Below are positions 10,321 to 18,068 of a stretch of 64,000 nt of DNA, piece by piece. The DNA comes from an uncultured Alistipes sp. (GTDB taxonomy: Bacteria > Bacteroidota > Bacteroidia > Bacteroidales > Rikenellaceae), in assembly GCA_947623305.1 (NCBI GenBank), contig CANQGQ010000006.1, positions 62,001-126,000 on the forward strand, written 5' to 3'. How positions within the stretch are numbered: the first letter of the stretch is position 1; every line of letters begins with the position of its first letter. The notes below the pieces were generated by a model, which was not told where the DNA came from, did not search any database, and saw only the letters and a program-made list of their open reading frames with translations. Made by a program: the position numbers and the translations under genes.

Positions 10321-12216
10321 ATGGAGGCATTCGCTTACAAATATCTCGAACGCGTCGACTCGCCCCGCGACCTTAAACAACTGTCGATGGATGAGTTGTC
10401 CCGCTATTGCGAGGAGCTGCGCCATTATATCATCGAGGAGTGTTCGGTGCACCCGGGGCATCTGGCCTCGAGCCTCGGCACGGTGGAACTGGCCGCTGCA
10501 CTGCACTATGTGTTCGATACGCCCGATGATAAAATCGTTTGGGACGTCGGCCATCAGACCTATGCCCACAAAATCATTACGGGACGTCGCGAAGCGTTCC
10601 GGACGAAGCGGCAGCTGGGCGGAATCAGCGGGTTCCCGCGCATGGACGAAAGCGAATACGATGCGTTCGGCGGCGGACATGCTTCGGTGTCGATTTCGGC
10701 CGCTTTCGGGATGGCCAAAGCCGCTGAACTGCGCGGCGAGAAGCGGCAGGTCGTCGCGGTCATCGGCGACGGCTCCATGACGGGCGGTCTGGCTTTCGAG
10801 GGGCTGAACAATGCCGGCGCCTCGAAAAAAACCGACCTGCTGGTGATTCTCAACGACAACAACATGGCCATCGACCAAGCGACCGGCGCGCTGAAAAACT
10901 ATCTGTTGAAGATTTCGACCTCGGTTCGCTACAACCGTTTCAAACGGCGGATTTGGGGCCTTTTGTCGCATACGCCTCGGTTGTTGCATCTGTGTCGGAA
11001 AACCTGGAACGGCATCAAACAGGGGTTGCTCAATAATTCCAATCTCTTCGAAAGTCTCAATTTCCGCTATTTCGGCCCGGTCGACGGGCACAATCTGCCC
11101 GATTTGGTGCGGACGTTGCGGGCCTTGCGCGACATCGAAGGGCCCAAGCTGTTGCATGTGATGACCGTGAAGGGCAAGGGCTTCCGACCGGCCGAGGTCG
11201 ACCAGTCGGTGTGGCATGCCCCGGGCCGATTCAATCCCGATACGGGCGAACGCATCGGCTCGAAAGGATGCACCGACCGTTATCAGGATGTTTTCGGCCA
11301 GACGCTGCTCGATTTGGCGCGTCTCGACGAACGGGTCGTCGGCGTTACGCCCGCCATGCCGTCGGGTTGTTCGATGAACATCCTGATGCGCGAAATGCCG
11401 GCCCGCTGTTTCGATGTCGGAATCGCTGAGGAACATGCCGTAACCTTCTCCGCCGGACTGGCGGCTGCCGGCATGCGCCCGTTCTGCAATATCTATTCGT
11501 CGTTCATGCAACGTGCCTATGACAATGTGATTCACGACGTTGCGATCCAGCATCTGCCGGTCGTGCTGTGCCTCGACCGCAGCGGACTGGTGGGTGAGGA
11601 CGGCGTAACGCATCACGGCGTTTTCGATATGGCCGCTTTCGGGGCGGTTCCCGGGCTGACCATCGCTGCGCCGATGGATGAACTCGAACTGCGCAATTTG
11701 ATGTACACGGCCTTGCAATCGGATCGGCCGTTCGTGTTGCGTTATCCGCGCGGGAGCGGGGCCGGCGTCGCATGGCGCGATCGTCCGTTCGAGCAGTTGC
11801 CGATCGGTCGCGGACGGTGTTTGCGCGAAGGCAACGAGGTAGCGCTGCTGACGGTCGGAACGACAGGCCATGCGGGAGCGCGGGCCGTCGAACGGGCCGT
11901 TGCTGCCGGAGTCGATGCGGCGCACTACGATTTGCGGTATGTGAAGCCGTTGGACGAGGCGTTATTAGAGGAGGTGGGCCGCAGGTTCCGACGGGTGGTA
12001 ACGGTTGAGGACGGCTGCCTGCGCGGCGGGGTCGGCGAGGCCGTGGCAGCGTGGTTCAACCGGCAGAGGTATGTCGTAGCGGTCGATTCGTTGGGAATCG
12101 GCGATGAATGGGTTTCGCATGGTACGCCGGCGCAGTTGCAGGCGCTTTGCGGTTACGATGAGGAGGCGATTTTCGGAGCATTGACGAAGGCGTCCGGCAC
12201 GACGGCCGGTGAATAA
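10321..12216 (+). CDS. dxs: 1-deoxy-D-xylulose-5-phosphate synthase
   Basis: 631 residues from this ATG (MEAFAYKYLERVDSPRDLKQLS), the family length. It condenses pyruvate and glyceraldehyde-3-phosphate to DXP using thiamine diphosphate, the first step of the MEP isoprenoid pathway, in the cytosol. Visible motifs: WDVGHQTYAHK, the ThDP motif GDGSMTGG (149-152 for GDGS) ending in NDNNMAID, the central EEHAVTFSAGLA containing the catalytic Glu, and DRSGLVGEDGVTHHG. The reading frame is open further upstream to 10153, but that part is repeat DNA with no similarity to Dxs. The ATG at 10321 gives the correct N-terminus. It stands alone, with repeats on both sides. Confidence 0.97.
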   Translation: MEAFAYKYLERVDSPRDLKQLSMDELSRYCEELRHYIIEECSVHPGHLASSLGTVELAAALHYVFDTPDDKIVWDVGHQTYAHKIITGRREAFRTKRQLGGISGFPRMDESEYDAFGGGHASVSISAAFGMAKAAELRGEKRQVVAVIGDGSMTGGLAFEGLNNAGASKKTDLLVILNDNNMAIDQATGALKNYLLKISTSVRYNRFKRRIWGLLSHTPRLLHLCRKTWNGIKQGLLNNSNLFESLNFRYFGPVDGHNLPDLVRTLRALRDIEGPKLLHVMTVKGKGFRPAEVDQSVWHAPGRFNPDTGERIGSKGCTDRYQDVFGQTLLDLARLDERVVGVTPAMPSGCSMNILMREMPARCFDVGIAEEHAVTFSAGLAAAGMRPFCNIYSSFMQRAYDNVIHDVAIQHLPVVLCLDRSGLVGEDGVTHHGVFDMAAFGAVPGLTIAAPMDELELRNLMYTALQSDRPFVLRYPRGSGAGVAWRDRPFEQLPIGRGRCLREGNEVALLTVGTTGHAGARAVERAVAAGVDAAHYDLRYVKPLDEALLEEVGRRFRRVVTVEDGCLRGGVGEAVAAWFNRQRYVVAVDSLGIGDEWVSHGTPAQLQALCGYDEEAIFGALTKASGTTAGE

Positions 12217-12222
12217 ATAGAC

Positions 12223-12349
12223 GGTCATTAGCATGATAACCAGTTAACAAAAAGGTTATTAGCATGATAACCAGTTAACAAAAAGGTTATTAGCACGATA
12301 ACCAGTTAATAAAAAGACGGTCGCCAACAGGACGACCGGTTAATAAAAA
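12223..12349 (+). repeat. 31-bp tandem repeat (three copies plus a diverged fourth)
   Basis: Units start at 12223, 12254, 12285 and 12316. Each holds an inverted repeat (GGTTAT with ATAACC around TAGCATG) and ends in CAGTTAACAAAAA or TTAATAAAAA. The fourth keeps the architecture with another stem (CGGTCG/CGACCG). The stretch 12350-12591 holds no recognisable gene. Confidence 0.85.
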
Positions 12350-12591
12350 AGCAGTTCGGGTGGACTGCGAACATACGAGCTTAAAGCGCATCGACTGGAC
12401 TTTCTTACCGAAGAAACTTGGCGGTTTTTTGAAGAAGTGAAGAAAAGTGGCAAGGTTGATGCCCATGTTGTTTCGGCGTGGGCACTTCGCACAATCTTTC
12501 TTCACGGGTACGCCAAGACCTTTTCGGTAGATTAAGTGAATTGTCTGCGCCTTTTGTGTCTCGATACGGAAGGAAGAAACATCATGGCAGC

Positions 12592-12834
12592 ATGAAAAAC
12601 ATTGGTTCGTTAATAAAGGAAGAGTTCGAACGGCAGGGACATAGTATCGGATGGCTTTCGCGACAGTTGGCGTGCGATCGGTCGAACGTCTATCGGTTGT
12701 TTCAGCGCGACAGCATCGACACATTGACTTTGAAACGTCTTTGCCGGATTCTCGACCACGATTTTTTCAGCGATCTGTCGACCGAGTTGCACGAGGAGGA
12801 GTCGCATCCGGCCGTTCCCGTCGAACGGGATTAG
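12592..12834 (+). CDS. Small XRE-type helix-turn-helix DNA-binding protein
   Basis: 80 residues from ATG 12592 (MKNIGSLIKEEFERQGHS). A Cro/C1-type HTH fills most of it: IGWLSRQLACDRSNVYRLFQ is the HTH core, with DTLTLKRLCRILDHDFF as the following helices. The frame continues upstream to 12478, but that part does not look like protein. GGAAGGAAG about 15 bp before the chosen ATG is a plausible ribosome-binding site. The C-terminus is acidic. It stands alone between repeat DNA and a convergent lipoprotein gene. Family members of this size are common in Bacteroidales and mostly uncharacterised; the target is unknown. Confidence 0.75.
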   Translation: MKNIGSLIKEEFERQGHSIGWLSRQLACDRSNVYRLFQRDSIDTLTLKRLCRILDHDFFSDLSTELHEEESHPAVPVERD

Positions 12835-12902
12835 AGGTGCTGCGCTCGGATCGCTGCGAAACGAATCGTCCGGGTGTGCGGTCGGGTTGCGGAAAAGCGT
12901 AG

Positions 12903-12928
12903 AGGCCGCTCCTTGCAAGGAGCGGCCT
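12903..12928. terminator. Bidirectional hairpin between convergent genes
   Basis: Perfect 12-bp inverted repeat AGGCCGCTCCTT/AAGGAGCGGCCT with a 2-nt loop, between the XRE gene (plus) and the lipoprotein gene (minus). T-rich bases follow it on the minus strand. Confidence 0.7.
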
Positions 12929-12955
12929 TCCAACCAGCAAAAAGCGTTACGGTCG

Positions 12956-13528
12956 TTATTGTTTTGCTACGGTGAATTTCAGCTCGTTGACCAGTGGAAC
13001 CGGTCTTTCGGCGCTGCTCATTTGGAGTTCCGTCGTTTTGAGCGTGAAGGTCAGCGCGCCGCTCTTTTCGTAGCGAAGCGCATTGGGCGATTCGATCTGG
13101 ATCTTTGCGAGTTCCTCTCCGCTGCGGAGGATGATGGACAGTGCGGGAGTCGTCAGCGGAGCCGTGAGCGCGATATTATCGGCGGTCGGCGTTCCGATGG
13201 TCGCTTCGTAAGAGATGGCTCCGAGCATGGAAATCAGACCTCCCGCTTGCTCTTCACCGACCAATGCCTTGATAAGTGTCGAAGCCGGAAACTCGGGAAT
13301 GACTACCTTGCCGTTTTCGATTTTAAGCTCGATGGCGACGTTCGTTTCCGGTTTCGGAGCGGGATTGAGGTCGCTCGGCGACGGCGTGAAGTCGAAGGTG
13401 CCCGAGTAGGAACCTGTCAGGTCGGCGAGCGTCAAGGCCCGATCATCGTCATCGTCGCTGCATGCGGCGAACAACAGGGTCGAAAGCAGCGTCGCTGCCA
13501 AGACCGTCTTTCTGAACATCTTTTTCAT
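12956..13528 (-). CDS. Uncharacterised lipoprotein, calycin-like
   Basis: 190 residues from the MKKMFRKT start. The longer frame to 13591 would add a non-signal-like 21-residue leader. A lipoprotein signal ends in lipobox LLFAAC, followed by an acidic SDDDDD spacer. The mature part begins LADLTGSYSGTFDFTPSP and is rich in alternating beta strands, reminiscent of lipid- or ligand-binding calycin-like lipoproteins of Bacteroidales (DUF4840-type is possible). No catalytic motif was seen. A consensus promoter lies just upstream at 13561-13592. It is an isolated gene on the minus strand; the function is unknown. Confidence 0.75.
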   Translation of the reverse strand: MKKMFRKTVLAATLLSTLLFAACSDDDDDRALTLADLTGSYSGTFDFTPSPSDLNPAPKPETNVAIELKIENGKVVIPEFPASTLIKALVGEEQAGGLISMLGAISYEATIGTPTADNIALTAPLTTPALSIILRSGEELAKIQIESPNALRYEKSGALTFTLKTTELQMSSAERPVPLVNELKFTVAKQ

Positions 13529-13560
13529 GACTTTCTTCGATTGAAGGTTTGATTCGAAAG

Positions 13561-13592
13561 CAAACGTAAAATCCCACTCCCGAATTTCCAAA
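13561..13592 (-). promoter_or_regulatory. Promoter of the lipoprotein gene
   Basis: On the minus strand: TTTG (13589-13592), 20 bp, TACGTTTG (13561-13568), matching the Bacteroidota consensus. The predicted leader is about 25 nt and also supports the start at 13528. Confidence 0.65.
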
Positions 13593-13675
13593 TCAATTCA
13601 ACGAAGCGCCGGATTTCGCCGACCGACAGGCGATTTTCTCCCATGGAACTTATGCGGCGTTCGGGGCGGTGGCGT

Positions 13676-13706
13676 AAAAAGGCGAGCCCGACCGCAAAGG
13701 CCGGGC
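13676..13706 (-). terminator. Intrinsic terminator of gdhA
   Basis: On the minus strand the stem GCCCGGCC/GGTCGGGC (one G-T pair) with loop TTTGC is followed by TCGCC and TTTTT, 25 bp after the gdhA stop. Confidence 0.65.
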
Positions 13707-13730
13707 CCGTACATCGTGAAACGTCGCAAT

Positions 13731-15068
13731 TTACAGGACGCCCTGTTCGACCATTGATTTGGCCACCTTCATGAAGCCTGCGATGTTGGCGCCCTTCATG
13801 TAGTTGATGTAGCCGTTCGGCTCGGTGCCGTATTCGAGGCACGCTGCGTGGATCGACGACATGATCTGATGCAGTTTCGCATCGACCTCTTCGGCCGTCC
13901 AGTTGAGTTTCTGGGCGTTTTGCGTCATTTCGAGGCCCGACGTAGCCACGCCGCCGGCGTTCACTGCCTTGCCCGGGCCGTAAGGAATCTTGGCCGCGAT
14001 GAAAGCGTCGATCGCTTCCGGACGGCAACCCATGTTCGATACCTCGGCAACGATTTTGACCCCGTTGGCCAACAATCGTTTGGCGTCTTCGCCGTCCAGT
14101 TCGTTCTGCGTGGCGCACGGCATGGCGATATCCACCTTGACCTCCCACGGTTTGCGGCCGGCGACGAACTTCGATCCCGGGAATTTGTCGGCATAGGGAG
14201 CCACGATGTCGTTGTTCGAGGCGCGGAGTTCCAACATGTAGGCGATTTTCTCGGCGTTGAGGCCGTCGGCATCGTAGATGTATCCGTCTGGGCCCGAAAT
14301 CGTTACGACTTTTGCGCCTAATTCGGTGGCTTTGGTCGCTGCGCCCCAGGCCACGTTGCCGAAGCCCGAAATGGCGATGGTCTTGCCCTTGATCTCCATG
14401 CCGGCCGTTTCGAGCATCTGGCGCAGGAAATAGACGGCGCCGAAGCCCGTGGCCTCGGGACGGATCAACGACCCGCCGTAGGTCATACCCTTGCCGGTCA
14501 GCACGCCCGTATTCTCGCGGGCCAGTTTGCGATACATGCCGTAGAGGTAGCCGATTTCGCGACCGCCGACGCCGATGTCGCCCGCCGGAACGTCGGTCTC
14601 GGGGCCGATATGACGCCACAGTTCGGTCATGAAGGCCTGGCAGAAGCGCATCACCTCACGGTCGGATTTGCCTTTGGGATTGAAATCGGAACCGCCCTTC
14701 GCGCCGCCCATCGGCAGCGTCGTGAGCGCATTCTTGAAAATCTGCTCGAACCCGAGGAACTTCAGAATCGAGGGGTTCACCGAGGGATGGAAACGCAATC
14801 CGCCTTTGTAAGGGCCGATGGCGTTGTTGAACTGGAACCGGTAACCGGTGTTGACCTGTATGTCGCCGCGGTCGTCCACCCAAACCACCTTGAAGGTGAA
14901 GCTGCGATCGGGTTCGACGATCCGTTCGGCGATGCGGTTGGCTTCGAATTCGGGGTGGCGGTTGTATGCCTCCTCGACGGTCATCAATACCTCGCGAACG
15001 GCCTGGAGGTATTCGCTTTCACCCGGATGCCGGCGTTCCAGGTCGGCCATCAATTTTTCGACATTCAT
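13731..15068 (-). CDS. gdhA: NADP-type glutamate dehydrogenase
   Basis: 445 residues, the length of hexameric bacterial glutamate dehydrogenases. It interconverts 2-oxoglutarate plus ammonium and glutamate, and in this phylum is a main entry point for ammonia nitrogen. Visible: the catalytic-Lys motif PMGGAKGGSDF (Lys124), the substrate-binding block QFNNAIGPYKGGLRFHPSV, and the Rossmann segment ISGFGNVAWGAATKATELGA. The C-terminus MKGANIAGFMKVAKSMVEQGV is characteristic. It is monocistronic, with its own consensus promoter at 15360-15390 and a ~285-nt leader holding tandem repeats and a hairpin. NADP specificity is inferred from family resemblance only. Confidence 0.97.
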   Translation of the reverse strand: MNVEKLMADLERRHPGESEYLQAVREVLMTVEEAYNRHPEFEANRIAERIVEPDRSFTFKVVWVDDRGDIQVNTGYRFQFNNAIGPYKGGLRFHPSVNPSILKFLGFEQIFKNALTTLPMGGAKGGSDFNPKGKSDREVMRFCQAFMTELWRHIGPETDVPAGDIGVGGREIGYLYGMYRKLARENTGVLTGKGMTYGGSLIRPEATGFGAVYFLRQMLETAGMEIKGKTIAISGFGNVAWGAATKATELGAKVVTISGPDGYIYDADGLNAEKIAYMLELRASNNDIVAPYADKFPGSKFVAGRKPWEVKVDIAMPCATQNELDGEDAKRLLANGVKIVAEVSNMGCRPEAIDAFIAAKIPYGPGKAVNAGGVATSGLEMTQNAQKLNWTAEEVDAKLHQIMSSIHAACLEYGTEPNGYINYMKGANIAGFMKVAKSMVEQGVL

Positions 15069-15145
15069 AACAGCAGTTTTATTAGTTGGTTTTTATGCTT
15101 TTAGAAAGTATACGCTTTCGGTTCGTTGCTTACTCAGGCCCTTGT

Positions 15146-15289
15146 TTGCGGCTCATCAGAGCCGCGCGAGCGTAACCTCGGCCAGTGAGGTATTATTAAT
15201 TGGTCGGATCGTATCGCACGGTCATTGACTGGTCGGATCGTATCGCACGGTCATTGACTGGTCGGATCGTATCGCACGGTCATCGTCGG
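15146..15289. repeat. gdhA leader: 29-bp tandem repeat (x3) and GCGGCTC hairpin
   Basis: Three near-identical 29-bp units start at 15202, 15231 and 15260. Read on the minus (gdhA) strand, each begins with an ATG (at 15283, 15254, 15225) and the first two encode MTVRYDPTSQ-stop, with the stop overlapping the next ATG as ATGA. The third reads MTVRYDPTN-stop. Between the repeat and gdhA is the hairpin GCGGCTC/GAGCCGC (15146-15163), a member of a family found elsewhere in the window. Confidence 0.8.
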
Positions 15290-15359
15290 CCGGTCGTTGC
15301 CTGCGGGCATTTCCGATCGACAAATTGCGAATCGTTTCCGTCGGCGGCATCCGACTATA

Positions 15360-15390
15360 CAAATATAAACAAACGATTCCGATTTTCAAA
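15360..15390 (-). promoter_or_regulatory. gdhA: Promoter of gdhA
   Basis: On the minus strand: TTTG (15387-15390), 19 bp, TATATTTG (15360-15367), an exact consensus match. The transcript would start near 15353, leaving a ~285-nt leader before gdhA. Confidence 0.75.
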
Positions 15391-15493
15391 CGATTTTTTC
15401 GAAAGTCGTCCAATTTAATTGCTTTTCATAGGATATGCCGATTCATCGGCCGGCGAACCGCCAGCCGGAACGAATGCCAGTCGCCGATAGTTG

Positions 15494-15982
15494 CTAATCG
15501 CGGCGATAAATATGCACCCAGCTTTCTCCGTCGCCGTAGTCCTCGAAAAACACGAAAAGCGTATCGTTCAATTCGATGACGGCTCCGTTTACAAATTCCG
15601 AATCGCTGTCTTTCAAGATGAGGCGATTTCCCTCCAACGACCAATCGTACCGATGTCGTTTCCCGACCTGTTCGTCTTTATAAGGGGTATCGACACACGT
15701 TCCATCCGCTGTAAAAGTCCACGTCCAGTAGTAATTCCCCGATTTAGCAACCGGAAATTCGTAACGCCAGGTTTGCAGTTTGTCGGAAAGATATGCGTGG
15801 CCTCGCTGTTCGGCGATGCACCAAGTGCCGATCAGTCGGGAGGGATCGGGTTTCCAATTGCGTAGGGAATCTTCGAGACGGTCATAGCGATTGAATCGTT
15901 CGAATCGGCCGTGGAACAAAAAGTAGAGGAGGCTGGCCACCAGCACCGCTGCAACTACAGACGGAAGATGCCTGAATTTCAT
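15494..15982 (-). CDS. Small membrane-anchored protein with lipocalin-like domain, unknown function
   Basis: 162 residues from MKFRHLPSVVAAV. The frame extends upstream to 16066, but the added part lacks a plausible signal. Residues ~8-26 form one hydrophobic helix (SVVAAVLVASLLYFLFHG), leaving the rest in the periplasm. The soluble part has the layout of a lipocalin-like domain: LIGTWCIAEQRG, then YWTWTFTADGTCVD, WSLEGNRLILKDS and a final Trp-rich strand. The domain resemblance rests on this WxF/TADG/GNxLxL pattern and is not secure. No neighbour suggests a role; the gene lies between the gdhA promoter and a structured RNA. Confidence 0.65.
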   Translation of the reverse strand: MKFRHLPSVVAAVLVASLLYFLFHGRFERFNRYDRLEDSLRNWKPDPSRLIGTWCIAEQRGHAYLSDKLQTWRYEFPVAKSGNYYWTWTFTADGTCVDTPYKDEQVGKRHRYDWSLEGNRLILKDSDSEFVNGAVIELNDTLFVFFEDYGDGESWVHIYRRD

Positions 15983-16049
15983 AATCGGATGGGCTTTCGC
16001 TTGTCGCTCGGCCCCTGCGCGACGAATGTTTACAAAAAGAAAGCGTGGT

Positions 16050-16234
16050 GCCGAAAACTTATTCAATAAGCGCAGGTCGTAGGATACCCCAATCGATCAA
16101 ATAAGTTGCAGCTCCCACGCCCATGCCCTATGAGTAGAGCATTGACGCGGTAAGGCAGCTTATTTTCTCGATTGTCGAATTTCCTACGTTCGCACTTAGA
16201 AAATAAACTTACACTTTCCGTGTAATCAATATGT
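16050..16234 (-). ncRNA. Structured RNA with rod-like fold, candidate 6S-like RNA (Bacteroidales-1 type)
   Basis: A consensus minus-strand promoter at 16240-16270 opens a ~185-nt region with no convincing ORF but nested pairing. 16182-16188 pairs with 16078-16084 (7 bp), 16168-16174 with 16090-16096 (7 bp), 16159-16165 with 16099-16105 (7 bp), 16155-16157 with 16107-16109, 16144-16150 with 16115-16121, and 16137-16142 with 16123-16128. GA/GA internal loops lie between helices. A 5' hairpin (TTACAC/GTGTAA) sits at 16209-16225, and a 3' hairpin with a T run at 16054-16070 may terminate it. A long interrupted rod of this size behind a dedicated promoter is the 6S layout, and Bacteroidales-1 RNAs are reported to have such promoters. 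The identity is inference; the structure is visible. Confidence 0.6.
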
Positions 16235-16239
16235 CAGTA

Positions 16240-16270
16240 CAAAAGTAGCTTTTTTTACGGAATATACAAA
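16240..16270 (-). promoter_or_regulatory. Consensus promoter of the structured RNA
   Basis: On the minus strand: TTTG (16267-16270), 19 bp, TACTTTTG (16240-16247). It is among the best promoter matches in the window, yet no protein gene starts within 250 bp downstream. Confidence 0.75.
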
Positions 16271-16309
16271 AAAACGGTCGGCAGCGAAGAAAACCTTAAT
16301 AAACATATG

Positions 16310-16425
16310 CAGGCTCCATCGCATAAGGAACGCCTTCTAAAAGGCGCGGGACGAAGACTGCGGAGGACGCCAAGAGCGAGCCTCCGCCTGCGGAGGCTTC
16401 GGCCCGCGCGGCTCGAAGAGCCGCA
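16310..16425. repeat. Composite dispersed repeat (GCATAAGGAAC hairpin + GCGGCTC hairpin)
   Basis: GCATAAGGAAC followed by stem CGCCTT/AAGGCG (16331-16346). Next comes a GC-rich block (GACTGCGGAGG ... CCTCCGC) ending in the hairpin GCGGCTC/GAGCCGC near 16408-16424. The same two modules in the same order recur at 60282-60388. The rest of 16426-16480 holds nothing recognisable. Confidence 0.8.
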
Positions 16426-16480
16426 CTAATAAAGCCCAAATATCCGTCTGAACACCGAATTTATACGGAAGCAGGCAGCG

Positions 16481-17509
16481 TCAGAGGTGTCCCTCTTCGG
16501 CGAATTCGCGCACCGAACGGATGTAGTGTTCGATGGTCTCCTCCATCGACACGAACGACTTGCCGCCGGCCGCGTTCTTATGACCGCCTCCGTTGAAGTA
16601 TTTGCGGGCGAAAAGGTTGACGTCGACGTCGGCTCGCGACCGCAACGACACGCGGATGAACTTGTGATGGGCGAGGAACATCGCCGACATCTTGACTTTC
16701 TTAATCGTCAATGGATAATTAACAAATCCTTCGCTATCGCCCTGCTGGAAGCGGTATCGACGCATTTCGTCCTCCAACAGCGACATGTAGGCCGCTTTGC
16801 CCTTTTCGAGGGTCTTCATCTTGCGGTGGATGACGTAGCCGAACAAGCGGGCGCGTCCCTCGGTGTAGGAGTTGTAGACGCTGTTGTGGATTTCGGGGAT
16901 GCGAATGCCCCGTTCGATCAACGTAGCCACGGCGCGGAATAATTCGGGCGTGAGGAACGAATAGGCGAAGTTGCCCGTATCGGTCATGATGCCCACGTAG
17001 AGCAGTTCGGCCATCTCCTTGGTGATGGCTTGCGTGCCCCACAGCGCCTCGATCAACGAATAGACGATGAAACAGGTGCTCGAACTGTCGGGGAACGACA
17101 ATTCGAGGTCGAACTCCGGCCCGGGCGACAAATGATGGTCGATGAGTACCCGTTCAGCCGTGGTGTTGGAGGCGAGCGTTTCGCTCAGATTCTCCAATCG
17201 GGACAGGGTATTGAAATCGAGGCAATGGATTTGGTCGGCTTCGGCAATGGCGCGGGCGGCGCGTCCTTCCTCGTCGGTGCGGAAGATGATGACCTCGTCG
17301 ATGCCCGTCATCCAGTCGAGAAAGTAGGGGTACTTGTTCGGTACGATGCAGGTTACGACGTGTCCCTGCCTGCGCAGAATCGTGGCCCAAGTAAGCGAAG
17401 AGCCGATGGCATCGCCGTCGGGATTGGTGTGCGAGACGATGACGATATGTTGTCGGGGCCGGTCGATCAGTGCGCGCAGGGCCTCTGTTTGCTCTTGCTG
17501 GAGATTCAT
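16481..17509 (-). CDS. nrnA: DHH/DHHA1 phosphoesterase, NrnA-type oligoribonuclease / pAp phosphatase
   Basis: 342 residues, the usual NrnA length. The DHH domain carries metal-binding motifs SHTNPDGDAIGSS (from Ser26) and LIDHHLSPG (DHH 127-129), and DSSSTCFIVYSLIE. The DHHA1 domain has the C-terminal GGGHKNAAGGKSF substrate-binding motif. NrnA degrades 2-5 nt RNA oligomers to mononucleotides and can dephosphorylate pAp, replacing Orn in many Bacteroidota. TATCTTTG on the minus strand at 17532-17539 is a likely -7 element only ~23 bp from the start. It is monocistronic; a dispersed repeat begins right behind the promoter. Confidence 0.93.
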   Translation of the reverse strand: MNLQQEQTEALRALIDRPRQHIVIVSHTNPDGDAIGSSLTWATILRRQGHVVTCIVPNKYPYFLDWMTGIDEVIIFRTDEEGRAARAIAEADQIHCLDFNTLSRLENLSETLASNTTAERVLIDHHLSPGPEFDLELSFPDSSSTCFIVYSLIEALWGTQAITKEMAELLYVGIMTDTGNFAYSFLTPELFRAVATLIERGIRIPEIHNSVYNSYTEGRARLFGYVIHRKMKTLEKGKAAYMSLLEDEMRRYRFQQGDSEGFVNYPLTIKKVKMSAMFLAHHKFIRVSLRSRADVDVNLFARKYFNGGGHKNAAGGKSFVSMEETIEHYIRSVREFAEEGHL

Positions 17510-17539
17510 ACGGGCGGAATTGTCAATGGGACAAAGATA

Positions 17540-17806
17540 CGAATTTTTTTATTAGCGCGGTAGACGGTCGTCTCGCTTTCGACCGTTATCTTCGCTTCCG
17601 CTGCGAAATCTACTTAAATTATTTGCAATTTTTTCCGAGACGGAATATCTCCGGCGCGACCATAGATACGAAAAAGCTGAGCCTAAAAAAATTTTTAGGG
17701 AAATAGTTGTTTTAGTCTTGCAAATTGCGGGACGCAGCCTGCGAGGGGAGCATGAGCGAGCCTCGCCCGCCAAGGCTACGGCTCGCGCGGCTCTTGAGAG
17801 CCGCAA
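17540..17806. repeat. Dispersed repeat cluster upstream of nrnA
   Basis: Holds an inverted copy of the unit GCAGCG..GCGAAGATAACGGTCGAAAG...CGGTCTAC (17549-17600), a CCGAGACGGAATATC block (17637-17651) related in reverse to GATACTCCGTCTCGG near dxs, and a GCGGCTC/GAGCCGC hairpin at the end of a GCGAGG-rich block (17733-17806). No gene is seen between 17510 and 18068 apart from the rplY promoter and leader. Confidence 0.7.
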
Positions 17807-17876
17807 ATAATTGGCTGAATAAGCAATAAGCCTAAAAGGGATGCTTCGTTGAAAAATAGGCAAAAAACGAAAATAA

Positions 17877-17907
17877 TTGCATATTCCTGCTTTTTTGATT
17901 ACCTTTG
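17877..17907 (+). promoter_or_regulatory. Promoter of rplY-pth
   Basis: TTG (17877-17879), 20 bp, TACCTTTG (17900-17907). The leader to rplY is ~155 nt, GC-rich and probably structured, ending in an AT-rich TTTTTTTATTAAAA ahead of the start. Autogenous control by L25 is possible but unproven. Confidence 0.65.
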
Positions 17908-18068
17908 AAGCCGTAAAACAGGCGGAAGTGGGGTGCGATCCGACGGAAGGGCCGGAAAGCGGGATGCCCGAAGCGTTGGCAGAGGTTTGTCCGTATCGGA
18001 AAAGTCCGTAAGAGATGGCATTGAGAACCGCCGCAGGTAATTTTTTTATTAAAATATCATTCCAAATT

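Noticed and set aside
12223..12349. CRISPR array
   Set aside because: Contiguous 31-bp tandem units with no spacers; no cas genes.
15202..15289. CRISPR array
   Set aside because: Units are head-to-tail without unique spacers and no cas genes are present.
16066..16127. A 21-residue ORF on the minus strand (MGVGAATYLIDWGILRPALIE)
   Set aside because: It lies wholly within the paired rod of the structured RNA and has no ribosome-binding site; kept only as a possibility.
16099..16165. tRNA gene, because of a GAGTAGAGCATTG phrase like a D-arm
   Set aside because: No matching acceptor, anticodon or T-arm; the pairing fits a rod-like RNA on the other strand.
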